Assembly: GCA_025093985.1 (NCBI GenBank)
Contig: JACAAK010000007.1
Coordinates: forward strand, 1,798,001 to 1,862,000
Length of the DNA stretch: 64,000 nt
Direction of reading: 5' to 3'
From: Calvatia gigantea
Taxonomy: Eukaryota; Basidiomycota; Agaricomycetes; Agaricales; Lycoperdaceae
This document shows, piece after piece, positions 23,928-36,075 of the stretch. The notes beneath the pieces are model-generated. The model was not told where the DNA came from. It ran no database searches and was given only the letters and a program-made list of their open reading frames with translations. A program made the position numbers and the translations under genes. Numbering within the stretch: position 1 is the first letter of the stretch; each line of letters opens with the position of its first letter.

Positions 23928-24477
23928 AGTGATCCAGGAAAAACCTGAGTGCAATACGGACTTCGAACATTTTTACGAGGACTAACAAGAGCAAATAAAA
24001 CATCGTTTCGATGGTGTCGACCGTGGGGGTACACAAAAATCACTCCCAACTTAAGTTTCACAAGTTCATTTAAACTCACATCAGCACCAATTACCACATC
24101 ACAACTGGCTGGAGAAACCGCCTGAAGATGCAGGACGGATGGTACTGGGCAGGCGAAGGACGCCTGAACAATCCGACAGATGCTCATCGGGCACCGGCAT
24201 CACCTTTGTGGTTGGCACTTTTGGTCGAATCGGTCCGCAGTCCGCAAGTAATTGGTCGATTGATCATCTTTTGTGGTCGAGGTTTGTGAACAGTAGCCTG
24301 GAGGCCCCGAAACCGTATGGAGCTGTTCGCTCAAGGAACATACCTAGACAATTCGCAGTCCGCAAGCAATCAGCTGACGAAAATCCCAACCAGTGTCTTA
24401 AAATAGCGACACTCCATCTAATATCATCACTTATCCACAAACCGCAATTTACGACATCTCCAACAAATTAAACAATC
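23928..24477. other. Divergent intergenic region, aldolase / mitochondrial protein promoters
   Basis: 550 bases between two divergent start codons. An AT-rich patch (CTTAAAATAG near 24399) could be the aldolase TATA region. No coding signal seen on either strand. Confidence 0.4.
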
Positions 24478-25795
24478 ATGCCAATCGAGTCTGTTCCGCC
24501 CAACCTTTTTGCTGCTCCGGACCTCGTCTCAGAGCATCCTAGGCCTCAGCTCGATGTTCTCCTTCAGCCATTCTGGTCCCCGCACATCGCCCATGAATTA
24601 ATCACGACCGCTAACGCTCTCGTCAATCCCCGCGGAAAGGGCATCTACGCTACGGATGAAGCCCCGGACGCTATCCAAGCCCTTTTCGACGGTGTATCTG
24701 TGAACGATCGTGAAGAAAAAGCATCCTCAGAAGAGCCCAGTCGGGAACGGCGAAAAAAGTGGAGAGAATTTGCTTATAACGCCACTCCCAGCGGTACGTT
24801 ATCACGGTCGAAATGAATCCTCTTCCGTCCTGCTCAACAGGGACCCCACAGAATACATTTCTGGCGTTATCCTTTACCCAGAAACCCTGATCGACTTTGG
24901 CCTCACATCGATCCTCGAAGACAAAGGCATAATCCCAGGTGTTCGCGCCAATGGGGAACTTACACCGATCCCCAGCTCGCCTTCGGAATTCGTCGTCGAA
25001 GGCCTGGATGGTCTGTTGTCTCGTCTTCAGGCTGCACGCGCGGCCGGTGCGCGTTTCTCTAAATGGCGCGTCCCTATTGCCTGCACCTCAAGGGAACGAG
25101 GCCTTCCAACGCAAACTTCTCTCGAGTTACAGGCAGAGACTTTGGGCCGGTTTGCTGCCATTAGCCAAGAAGCAGGTCTGGTACCGATCGTGGAACCTGA
25201 TGTCGAGTTTTCCGAAGACGCCGACTTGACCAGAAGCGTTGAAGTCCACGAGAAAGCGATCAGCATGATTTACGAACGGATGAGAGCATATGATGTTCTT
25301 CTCGAAGGTAAGATATGTCTTCCACCCCCACACCGCTTGACTTTGACGTTTCACAGGATCTATTATCAAGCCTTCGTTCCCCCAAGCCGGCCTCAAATTT
25401 GCCGACAGGCATCTGTATAAACCAGAAGATATTGCTCGTGCAACAGCGACTGTCATTGCACGGTCGGTACCAACGTCAGTTCCGGGGGTTGCTTTCCTCT
25501 CCGGTAAGTCAGACTGTCCCTTCGCCTGTGGCCTGGTTCCGACTCTTTTTTTTCAGGCGGAATAACCCCTGCCTTAGCAACGCACTACCTTGCGGCATTA
25601 AATGCCCTTGTGAACTCAGTGCATCATCCTTCTCCTTTCTCTCGCCTCCCTCCTTTGACATTTTCATTTGGCCGAGCTTTACAAGGAGACGCCCTTAAAG
25701 AGTGGGCCAAAGGGAACGAAGAAAAAGCAAAGGAATTGTTGGAAAAGTGGTCTAAAGTATGCTGGGAGTCCACGCGTGGGATCCTTCGAAGCTGA
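24478..25795 (+). CDS. Class I (Schiff-base) fructose-1,6-bisphosphate aldolase
   Basis: Cleaves fructose-1,6-bisphosphate to two triose phosphates through a lysine Schiff base. Four exons from 24478 (MPIESVPPNLFAAPDLV). Active-site features by comparison with vertebrate aldolase: GKGIYATDEAPDAIQALF (Asp33 equivalent), EYISGVILYPETL, ARFSKWRVPI (Lys146 equivalent), LVPIVEPDVEF (Glu187/189), LLEG/SIIKPS (Lys229, the Schiff-base lysine, at an exon junction), VPGVAFLSGG (phosphate binding) and FSFGRALQGDALKEW (Arg303 loop). Acceptors used: 'ccccacag' (intron 1), 'cacag' (2), 'ttttcag' (3). It ends WESTRGILRS, lacking the C-terminal Tyr of animal enzymes. Fungal glycolysis normally uses an unrelated class II zinc aldolase, so this is a second or lineage-restricted enzyme. 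Confidence 0.93.
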
Positions 25796-25851
25796 AGTGG
25801 TTGTGAAAAATGAGAACAAATCCTATTATCTATTCCTCGTGAATTATGATG

Positions 25852-26606
25852 TCATGGTGATAATCTATCGATCTTCCACTGTGGGTGCTCCTCAGAGGAG
25901 CCCTCAACCCTAAGGTATCGCACACGGTCATGCAGGCGAGATGGTTTTCCAGACCAGAATTCGACCTCGCTGGAAAGCAAATATCAAAAACAAGAAACAT
26001 CAAAGGAGCTGTCCGACTCACTCTGGGACTACCCTCCAACCTCCCCAGAACTCAGGAGTTGGAACGCTGCCACCATCGTCTCCTTCCTTGACTCCAAACT
26101 TTTCTCGCATTTTCTTCAGCCTGTCCTCTAACACATGCTCTCCGATGGCAGTGCTCTGCTTGCTCGCCCATGCGCCTAACCTGCTCCCGACAGGCCGGGT
26201 TTGGAAATACTCCTCACTCTCTTCCCTTGATAACCTCTCCACCTTGCCAACAACACGAACCGACCTGTACATCTCCCTCCAGAAAAAGACGAGTGCAACG
26301 TGAGGGATTGGCTGATATTTCGCAGGACTTCCTAGAAGTATAGTTTGTAAAAAACACAAAACCACGTCCGTCTACTTGTTTAAGTAAAACGATGCGAGCA
26401 GACGGAATTCCGGATGGTGCAACAGTAGAAAGAGACATGGCTTCAGGCTCCCGCACGCCACTGTCTACCGCCTCCTTGAGCCACCTCCGAAATTGTTCGA
26501 TCGGAGCGGGGTGGACGGTTGAGGGGGATAGATGGTCGTGTGTTTCGTACTGGTGGTGAGGGAGGACCCTGATCTTGTCTGGAGACGAGGATATGACGAC
26601 GTCCAT
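25852..26606 (-). CDS. PDX3: Pyridoxamine/pyridoxine 5'-phosphate oxidase, frame interrupted by a 1-base shift
   Basis: FMN enzyme making pyridoxal 5'-phosphate (vitamin B6). From MDVVISSSPDKIRVLPHHQY (26606): PIEQFRRWLKEAVDSGVREP, AMSLSTVAPSGIPSARIVLL and FVFFTNYTSRKSCEISANP in one frame. The next conserved block, HVALVFFWREMYRSVRVVG, is in the frame shifted by one base (near 26302-26306). It continues with RLGAWASKQS and FWGGWRVVP, an intron, EVEFWSGKPSRLHD and the family C-terminus WKIDRLSP, stop at 25852. No intron can bridge the shift because conserved residues on both sides are adjacent. An upstream ATG (26747) would add 47 residues. Otherwise all FMN and PLP contact segments are intact. 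It converges on the aldolase with 56 bp between stops. Confidence 0.9.
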
Positions 26607-27085
26607 TGAGAACAATTTAGCGGGCAGATATCGGGGGATGCGCAAGGGGGCCAGTGATAAGCTTAGCATGCGGCGATGAGTACTTATGAATATTAGAGAT
26701 CTGATTTGCGTCAACCATCTGATTGAATAGAAGCTCCAAGTGCCCATGAAGGCCGATCGATCAGATTATTGGGACCATTTGAACCGTAGTTTCTACAGTA
26801 CTCAGCACTAACCAACAACACCCTGATTACCTCGTGTGCTACCCACGGCCACATTTTCGGTTTGGGGCTAGCCACAGGAGCAACCTACGTCTTTTTGACC
26901 AGAGCCTGGTCAGAGCAGGCACAGGGGCCCGGCCGGAGGTCCGGAACATCTCCCTCCGGATCAAATTTGATATTTGCTGGTGTGAGCGCCGGCATCTTGT
27001 TCGTCCCTCTCCTCCCATCCAGCCGCCTGTCTTCATTTGCTCTTCCCATTCACCCCTCCGCTTCTTTCTGTTTTATGCCCTTGTC
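26607..27085. other. Divergent region between PDX3 and the kelch-BTB gene
   Basis: 479 bases. The kelch-BTB frame stays open upstream to an ATG at 26834, and another frame is open from 26862. Neither gives a recognisable kelch or other domain, so the true first exon may lie here. Confidence 0.35.
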
Positions 27086-30000
27086 ATGCTTCATTCTATC
27101 TACGATCTGACCACTTTTTGCCGCAAGACATCTGGAGATGTTCCTCCGAAGTTGGTGGTATGTGAATTGGCTCATAGCTTCTTCTGGGGCCTGGGTGTCG
27201 ACTATTGCGTAAACAGGGTGCCTCCACAACTGTTGTAGGCTCCAGGATGTACCTCTTTGTAAGCCGGGATTTATCACGCCCTTTCGACGTAGCTTATATC
27301 GACTAGGGAGGCCGGCTCGTCACAGAACGGCGAATGACATCCGACTTGTATATGTTCGACCTGGAGACCTTCGAATGGGAGTACATCCAACCATCTTCTG
27401 AAGATAACGTGCCCCGACCTCGCTATTTTCATAGCACCGATACTTGTAAGTCCTTGCAACTAGATATTTTTGCTTGCTATTAAGTTTCGGTGAAGGGAAC
27501 AATTATCTCATCCTCTTCGGTGGGATGAGCAATCGACCTGACTCTCCCAATCCAGAGGATCTTTGTGTATTAAACGATGTTCGTTACTTTGATCTTGAAA
27601 ACCGGCACTGGCTGCCGGAAGTGCCGTTGAACGCGTCGCCTGAGGATCCTAATGTTCCTCGTGCTCGCTACGCCCACTTATCTTCGGTAACTGCCAATCG
27701 CCTCTTCGTTATAGGCGGGCAAGACTTCTTCAATACTTGGCTTGATGATATCTGCGTGTACGATCTCGCAAGTAAAACTTGGGTACAGAAGCGAGAATAT
27801 CCTCGACACTGTGGTACCTATCGTAGCGTCGCAGTTTCCTCGACTTCGACAGTCCGTATCCCCAAGGACGAAATCCAAGCTTCCCGTGCCTCGTCAACGC
27901 TTGGGCCATCGGGTACCCGGTTGCAGGTAGACAAGACGGCGCCTTTGACAGATGTAACCCCATCAAACACTCTCACGCACTTACCTTACACCGCCGAGCC
28001 CACTGATGAACATCCGAGTGAGATATTCTTATACAGCAATTATAATGTAAGGGTTTCTTTTGTCTGCAATCCGCCACTCTTCGTTTACACGTTGTGCTTC
28101 AACCCAGTTTACCGATGTCAAACGAGAACTTGAAGTCTTTTCGCCCTTGCCCGATGCTGACTTCACCATCGATGACCGTTCGGAACAGATGACAGGGTCC
28201 ACCCTCCCACCCGGTCTGCGCTTTCCTACGGGCGCCGTTTTGGGTACACACCTCATCATTGCTGGTACCTACCTCGCTCACAGTTTTCAATCATTTTCGA
28301 TCTGGGTGTTGGACCTTGTGACCATGAGCTGGTCCCGCATCGACCCAGGAAAGGCAATTGAGTCGGGTTCCTGGTTCAGAGGTTGCCTCTGGGCCGAAGG
28401 CAATAGATTCCTCATTTTTGGGAATCGGAATGGGAACTTGGTCGACGACTACAACCGCCGTTTGTTGAGTTGGGATCACGTTGCAGTAGTTGATCTCGAG
28501 GCGTTTGGCATCTACCAACCCCCTTCATTGAAGCTCGACATTCGCATGCAAGAGCTTGGGCTTGCTGCTCTGGAAGAGACAGCGTTCACTGATTTCGAAA
28601 TCGTCTGTGATGACGGCAGGAAGGTTCCTTGTTCTCGAAAAGTTTTGGAGGAACGTTGGCCATGGTTCAAGCTTCAACGAACTCGGATGTTGCAACGAGC
28701 ACAGGCGGCATTAAGCCGTCTGCCTACTTCTGCTTTACATGCCGACCTTCCCGCGCTCCCTGGTGCAGCCTCCGTGGAGGAAGTTCAACTCGATCCGCGC
28801 TTAACTCCCCGCGCCCTCTTCTTGTCAGAGTCATGGCCCGTGACAATGGCATTGCTGCAATACTTCTACTCTTTGGCTCTGGTCACGCCACTTCAACATG
28901 CACCTGCAGTTCTCAGTCAACTACTCGTCCTCGGCGCGACATATCAGTTGGATCATCTTGTGTCTCTCGTCAAACACGCGATGCACCGTGCTTTATCAAA
29001 CTCGACATCAGTGGGCGTCTATGAAGTCGCGACATTGTGCAGTTGCCGAAGTCTACAAATTCGGTGAGTTCTTCGCAATTACAAGTTTCGAACTGGAAGT
29101 AATGTTATAATATAGGGCCCTGAAAACCGTAATGGTGGGTCACAGAATCGGTTCCTGACTCAGTCATTGACATACTTTATCTTAGTCTTACACACAGAAG
29201 AAACCTTCAAGGCCATCTCGACATGATGGAGAGAATGGCCATGATAATAACCCGGAAGGAGGCCCTGGTGGTCCCAAGGGAGCCAATGGAGCAAACGGCA
29301 AATACGGTGACTCTCATGGAGACAGTGCCCACTCTAGACCTCGGGGGACGTCAGACGCACACTGGAAATCTTTGGGCGGCGGTCCAGCAATCGGTAATCC
29401 GTACAGTGAGCCCCTCTTGAATAACATATTAGAAACTAGAATACTTACTGTCCTCAGCGACACGCGGTGGCGGTGCCCCCCCTCTAGCACTCATTGAGGA
29501 ACACACCGAAAAGCAGGAAACCCGTGCGAAATTCTCCTCGCCTTCCAAGACATATCAATCCCCGGGGTCTATCCCTACTCAAAAGCGCGAGCTTGAGTTC
29601 CGATTAACCCCTTCCCAGCAGCCGCCTCACAACAAGAAACACGTGGTTGAACCTACGGCGAATCATCGAACCACCCCATCCACATCTTCAGATGAGTGGA
29701 GCCTCATTTCTGGTCAAACTGCACCCGAACCCCCCCAGCGCGTCTACCCGAATCAAATTGCGCCGCTGACACCCTCCAAAAAGCGAACATTTCCTCAAAG
29801 CATAAGTACCGGTAATCTCACAACCCCGAAGATGCCGGTGACACCTCACAGGCTAAATCAAGTGCCCCTCACACCTACTCGCTCCAGGCCGTCCCCTATA
29901 TCCACGACGGGTATACCTACTGGCAATGGCAGGCCCGTTGTTCAACGTTCCCGCCACACACCCAACTTAAGCACGTCCAGCACTTCCTCATCTTCGAGTC

Positions 30001-30440
30001 AGGACGTAAACACGCCTCGGACTCCTTCGCATAAAAGGGATCAGCTTCTGAAGATATTCAATTCTTCCAAAATTGCCAATGCAGAAGACGACTTTGCCAT
30101 TGTACTAAACGAAGACGAGGCAATTCATTGGACAAAGCAAACTTCAGATTTAAGGCAACCGAGTCCTACGCGCTCTAACTGGATAGGAGAGGTGCCCTCC
30201 AATTCCCATTCTTACACTTCACAACAGAAGTTACGTTCCCCACCGACGAAGGCAGCGCCAAACAATCAACGACCGGCGAGTCCCACAAAATCAGATAGCC
30301 GCAGGACAAAGCAGGATCAGGCTTCCAAATCTTGGTTTGGTCTCAGTCCAAGAAGAGGGAAGTCTCCTAGTTCCCGTCATACCCTACCTCAAGAGGAAAG
30401 TGTGGCTACTCATCAAGGGAGTAACAGGTTTATTTCATAG
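27086..30440 (+). CDS. Kelch-repeat plus BTB protein, Ral2-like
   Basis: The start at 27086 is tentative. Exons join as TSGDVPPKLV/GASTTVVGSRMYLF/GGRLVTERRMTSDLYMFDLE and WEYIQPSSEDNVPRPRYFH, then YLILFGGMSNRP, RLFVIGGQDFFNTWLDDICV and LIIAGTYLAHS: about five kelch blades, each with the GG dipeptide and a spaced Tyr/Trp. A BTB domain follows (FTDFEIVCDDGRKVPCSRKVLEERWPWF ..., RALFLSESWPVTMALLQYFY, LLVLGATYQLDHLVSLVKHA; 28590-29060), then two tiny exons and a Ser/Pro/Thr-rich disordered tail (29470-30440). This is the architecture of fission-yeast Ral2, needed for Ras1 signalling, and of LZTR1, a CUL3 adaptor for RAS. Either role here is inference from architecture. Confidence 0.8.
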
Positions 30441-30536
30441 GAATTTCACTTCAAACTTTCTTGACACCTGTATTGCCGATCGGACCTGTTGCTATGTTGT
30501 ACTTTTTAACAATATTATCAGTATCATATTATCCTG

Positions 30537-32428
30537 TTACAGGAAAGCGTCTATGGCGTCATGAAAGTCTGGTGTTGTTGGTGCAGACGTAAGAGGATCC
30601 TCCTGAGCATCCACGTTGAAAGGCAATGGCTCCCTGACAAGAGGGATAGGTGCCCGTGGGCGAGGAACGTCTGTGACGTTCAGCGGTGGCAGGGATGCCT
30701 GCTGAGGGTCGCTAGGCGCTGGGCCCGAGGGTGGTAGCAGAAGAATGTGGTTGACTAACACATGGATTAGAAATATAGAGAATTTGCCATGGCACTAAGA
30801 TCACCTACATTCACGGGCGTGCCCTGACAATGCGCATGTCACACATTGTGAGTGCGGTGACTCGAAAACAAAAAAAAAGGATCACACACCGAGATCCTTT
30901 TGGTGAACGCATGTCGACCCGGCGGGGCAGTCCTTGCGGTTGATGATATTGGCCTCAAGAAATCCCTTCTGTCGCTCCCGGATCCACCATCCCTTGAGGC
31001 CCCAAAAGAAGACTTCCGCGGCACATAAACGACAAATACGATTCCGGGGAGCCTGTAGGTCGAGTTCTACTCCCCCTGCAACACCATGGATGTCACTGAA
31101 GAGACTAGCTTCAATAAGCGGCTGGAAACTCCCAGGCTGAGACTGAATTTGCGTGACGATCTGTACGAGGTCATGGGATGTCTGTGCACTCGGTAGCAAA
31201 TAAGCCCACCTCGCGGTATATGTGCTTGGGAGTCAGCCTTTGTGCGGTCAGGTAGTCCAGCACGATCTCCACCTCAACGGTATTGCCATCGAAGCAATCG
31301 TATACATAGGGACATTCGATGAGATCACCAAGATCCACCAAGCCATGTGGCTGTTGGGCAATGATTGGGGCGGCAACACAACGTCCTTGGATATTTATAC
31401 CACAAAAAGACACTTGGCACATATCGCACTTTGTGGTCGGAGGAGCGCGAAGGGCGAGTAAAATTTCGCTATACATTGATTATTAGAAGAAGAAAGAATT
31501 GAAGAGGTTAATATTGCCCACCAATTGCCGCAGTGTGCATGGCCTGGTGGTAGTCCGTCATCCAGTGGCCAGGCATGGTCTGGATCAATATTCGGATCAG
31601 GTATGGGTTGTGGGCACACCCAGCCATAGGGGTTTCCCGGCAAACAATGTGTACAAGGTTGCGCATAATCTGTGCTTTGATTGATGTTGGGTTCTGGTGA
31701 AGCTTCCCGCGGTGCAGGTAACTAAATGAGAGGAAAGTAAAAGGTGAGGGTGATAGCGAATGAGGTTTCGTCAAACTCACGCGTAAATTGGTCCCGGAGT
31801 ATATCTCATCGGCTTGTTGACGCTCTCGTTCGGTTCGAGCTTTGTGGGGTGCTGCTCGCAGGAAGGTGTCGATAGTCCCCTGCAGCGCACGGAACGGGGT
31901 TACAATAGTTGATACGCTTCGGCATGAGGGACAATTTGTTCCACCATTCTATTTATGATTACGTCAGTGTAAGCGAGGGGGAAGAGGAAGATGAGACAAG
32001 GCATGACTCAGCCATTGTGGGGGCAAGTAGGTATTGACAATAGTTGACACTGCAGTATGACACTTACACGTATCCAGAGTACACAGCAACTGGGAAGAAA
32101 GCGTCAATGTCACAAATCACACCCTCGTGCTCGCCTCGAAGTGGGAGCAATGAGCTCACCTTCCGCAGAAGAAATGTTGACATGGGAGTACGACAACGGG
32201 CTTGTAGACGAGCTCGGTACAACACCCGCATTGTAACTCTAACGCTAATTCCTCAACAAAGCGGGAGTCTTGGGAAACATCCCCCCTGTCGTGGTCATCC
32301 GTACTCTCCTTCAATCTCTTCCTACTGCTTTCAACAACAGGGTCAAGGGGAGATGACGCTCTGCGCTTCAGGCTTGAGCTTGGTAAAGGTTGGGCAGATA
32401 TGGGTGTCGGTGCTGTGGCAAACGACAT
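30537..32428 (-). CDS. CHFR-like RING E3 ubiquitin ligase without an FHA domain
   Basis: Starts MSFATAPTPISAQPLPSSSL at 32428. A basic leader (KRRASSPLDP...SRKRLK) is followed by a C3HC4 RING built from three exons: LQCGCCTELVYKPVVVLPCQ, HFFCG/SCCVLWIR/NGGTNCPSCRSV, with all eight ligands present. Downstream is a Cys-rich region like that of CHFR: WVCPQPIPD, HCGNCEI, TKCDMCQVSFCGINIQGRC, VEIVLDYLTAQRLTPKHIYRE, RICRLCAAEVFFWGLKGWW and, near the C-terminus, DCPAGSTCVHQKDL, resembling the PAR-binding zinc finger. Human CHFR and yeast Dma1/2 have an N-terminal FHA domain; none is visible here. Substrate unknown. It converges on the kelch-BTB gene with 96 bp between. Confidence 0.8.
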
Positions 32429-33329
32429 TGACACACAATTATGAGAGGGATTTGGTGAATGAGCAATGGCGATGGTCAGTGAAAGAGCGGTCGCAGATAA
32501 CCTCGAAGCCAATTTATAGTACACTCTTTGTGAATGATCCTGATTTCCTTTTATGGACATACTTTGGCTTCGGCCTGATTGGCCGATAAACGGGGAAAAG
32601 TAATCAACGTCAACTGGCATCCAGGTCCGTTAACAATCCTGCATCGTCAACAAAGAAATCCTAATGACTACAATAAAAAAAAAGGGTGGGTCACGCTGGG
32701 GAATAGATATACAACACAATTAAATTAAACTAGTGCTTCGGGGGACGAAGAGGAAGGTAGAGAAAAGTTGGGAGGAAGGGGCAGACCAACCCCAGCAACA
32801 TAGCAAGCGTTCGCCAGACGCTCACGGAGCAAATCATACCGAACCCGTTGTTCTGGCTCAAAACTCTAGTTTATATCGACTCGTGAAGGTCGCGTTTACA
32901 TACCTGGACACGGCCAGAGAGCGGAGAGGCTATTGGCTAGTGCATCAATCAAGACGTGGGGTACAAGCAAGGGCAACACTCACTAGTCAATTGCAGGTAG
33001 AAGAGCTTTGCAAACATCAAGGGCCACAGTCAATGAATTGTCACATTCCCACAGTGACAGAGACCTTGAGATCTGGCCCATGAACCAGAAGACGAAAAAC
33101 GGTCGGCGGGCAAGCAAGTTATTGGCATTTCCTGTGATTGTATGCAAGCCATGCATGAAGCGCTCCGCAACTGTGGCCTGATGTCGCACTATCAAGATAT
33201 GAGCCTCGGCAACACGGTAAACCAATTTAAACCTTACACCACTCCTCAGCCTTGCGGCGATGGAACAGGCCGTTTACATTTCTATTATTGGTATTGTCAG
33301 TGGGGGACTGCTGTATTCAATCCGTTGGC
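32429..33329. other. Intergenic stretch without a supported gene
   Basis: 901 bases between the CHFR-like start and the transcription-factor stop. A plus-strand frame 32733-33083 (116 codons) is open, but it is compositionally ordinary and has no recognisable domain. Part is presumably the CHFR-like promoter and leader. Confidence 0.4.
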
Positions 33330-36075
33330 TTACGCGGTTACGAGAGGGATGTATCTTTGAAACTCGTAGGAAATGCTCATGCGGGTGCTGACGGGCAACC
33401 AGTCAAGTAAAAGCTCTGGAGGAAAGAGTGTGCTACACATACTTGAAAATGTATTCTCGCGCTTGAAAAATAAACGCCCGTTCAATTGAACAGGTGTGCC
33501 GATTCAGAGCAGATTCGAGCGCGTCCGCCTCGAGCCAGGCCCTGGTGGCAAACTGTGCTTTGTCCCCATCGCTTGCGGTCCTGTCTGTTCTCATACGTAT
33601 ACAAGCATGCCATAGAAGGAAGCATCGGTCTTGTAGAGCCCATACGGTATCTTTTGATGACATTGACAAAGTTGGCGACCTAGCAATTGATTCACCAGAA
33701 AACAGGAGAGCGTACTAAGCACCCCAAAAACCGTTAGCCAGCGAATTCACTAAAAACCGGTGGACTCACATTGGCGGGTTCTGCAACGAACAAATCAGGA
33801 TTATGAGATCGGTGGGCTGTGGTATACGAAATGTGCCCAGCAGCAACAACCATGGCACTCCAGCACAAGCGACGAATGCTTTCTTTACGAATCTCGCCCT
33901 CCGTCCAGGAGTTATTCCATGCAGGTGTGGAGGCCCACATAGGCGTGTGTTCATTCGTCAGCGACCAGTGTTCTCCAAGTGTAAGTGAGGTACATGAACA
34001 ACCGACTTGAGGCGGGTGGCGGTGATCGACGGGAGAAGGAATAGAATTGTACGACAAGTCTGGATTCTGCGTCACCTGGTGAGAACTAGTTAACGGTTGA
34101 TAACCAAACCAGCCAGTTCTTTGTTGATCCCTTACGGGCACAACTGGAACGGTTCCCGGAAGAAACATGGTTGCATCCGGGTCATCAGCGTCGAGTAGCG
34201 TCAACGACAGACTACGAATGATGGAGTCGAGCATAACCAAGGCTGAAACGCAGCGTTCTGAGGAGTGTCGCGGGTGAGCGCATACCTCAAAGAGAGCCAG
34301 TATCTGAGCGACAGGAACGTGTTAGCTCCGCATATACGCAAGAACAAACAAATTTACCCAGGCTGCTTGTGCAAGAGTTTCGTCAAGCCACCCGGCATTG
34401 ACACTTGCTTCCAAAGCACTCTGGGCTTCGTCTCTGAAACGGAACGCACGTTCTCTACCCGCCAAGCCTAAACCTACTTCGGAACTTTGCCAAAAAGTGG
34501 ACATAGCAAGAAGAGCGAGGACCAACGAGGGCTGCATCTGTTTCCTCCGAAGAGGATCGAAGAAATTCCCGAAAAACGTAGGGATATGAAAAAAGGAAAA
34601 CCAATAATTTGAGGCCCGGAATACGAATCGAAGATCTGACGCGACGCCCTGAGCCGCGGAATCTCGTTGAGCGGGTGAGAAAGATCGGAGTCTGGTTGAA
34701 ACGGGGGACATATATAGGAGCAACAGTGACTCCCACCAGATGTCTCGCGCAAATGATAGAGAGGGTTGGTCGACCATATCAGAATGGTCACCCGACTTCT
34801 CGTCCCCGTTTTCATCAAGCTCAGCAATGTAGCTGCGGCTAGCCATGGGACTTGTTCCGTATACCATCGTACTTGATAGGTTGGTTTCACGGGTGTACTG
34901 GGAATCCTGAAGAGCAAAATAAGATAAATAAAAATCTCAACAAGGTTATCGTAACTCACCATGTGGTGGGGTTCACGACCATCGATGAAAGCGACTGTGC
35001 CTAATAGCTCTGGGCAGTGCGATAACCCATGACACTCACAAGGATAGACCGAGTGCGCGTCAACACCAACTGGGGAACAGACATTGTACGAGATACTAGC
35101 ACCGGGTGCGGGTGGTACGGTGACAGGAATAGGTAAGAGAGCAGCACCTGCCGAATCTCGTGGGGGTGAGAGAGAGGAATCGTAATTGGTTGTATCATTC
35201 GTTTCTGACGGAGGGACATCTCGGGTCCGACGCCGCCGCCTTCCGGGTAAAAGTTCGAGTTGGTTTCGGACATCCCGCGCCAGACGCTGGCGAGCACCGG
35301 GGGTTTTATCGGGCCCACGTCGCTTAGGCATAGAGTCATAGGAACACTCATTATTGCCCATGGTGCGACGACCGCAATTGTGGCAAACCGGCTTTGCACC
35401 ATCGCAACGTATCTTTCTCATCCGGCTAGGAAATAGTAAGCAAATAGTTATCTGTACAAAATACCAGATTTACCATTGAATGCATGCGACGTAAACTCTT
35501 GCTCTCGGTTTGCCTTGAGTGGTCGGAGGCTGATCAGGGGCAAGCTCAATATGGGGCTTCTCTCGCCGCTTCTTGGGCCTAGGAGGATTGGGAGCGCATT
35601 CTACTGCAACCGGTGACCACAGCTCAGAGCCACCTGAGTTGGCGGTCAAGGCTGAAACGGCAGAAGGGGGCTCATCTGGTGCAAGTTGCTGTGTGGTCAC
35701 AGAAAGCGCCCCCGTGCCTAGAACCAGTTGGTTGCGTTTCACACGAGCCACAGTAGGTGGAAGAGTACGCGCTGAACTGTCCAAGGACTGCCGGTGGACC
35801 GTGCTCAAAGACGGCGATGGCCCTAAAGTGATTGCCATCCGACTGTCGAAATCTTCCTCAATGTCCTTGTAGTTGTGGGAGTATGGACGAGAACAGGTAT
35901 AAGGACTAAATGATGGATCGTGCGCATCTCTGGTAGTATCTGTAGGATAATCATGCGAGGATAGAGTGACTGCGTCGGCTGGATCGGAGGGAAGGCCGGG
36001 GACGGGATATGGGGAGGCGTGGAAAGTATTCAATTGAATATGGGGGCAAGATTGGGCCATGGCAATTGCAAACAT
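33330..36075 (-). CDS. Zn(II)2Cys6 fungal transcription factor
   Basis: Nuclear DNA-binding regulator. The first exon (start 36075; alternative Met at 36060, MAQSCPHIQ) is Ser/Pro-rich and carries a basic cluster PRPKKRREKPH. It splices from RARVYVACIQ to CRMRKIRCDGAKPVCHNCGR, then NECSYDSMPKRRGPDKTPG: the six cysteines of the zinc cluster plus the linker common in basidiomycete members. The middle region is helical (LVLALLAMSTFWQSSEVGLG, LEASVNAGWLDETLAQAAWV), as in fungal-TF 'MHR' domains. The last exons read REYIF/NTRMSISYEFQRYIP and stop at 33330. At least eight introns. No metabolic cluster adjoins it, so its targets cannot be guessed. Confidence 0.9.
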
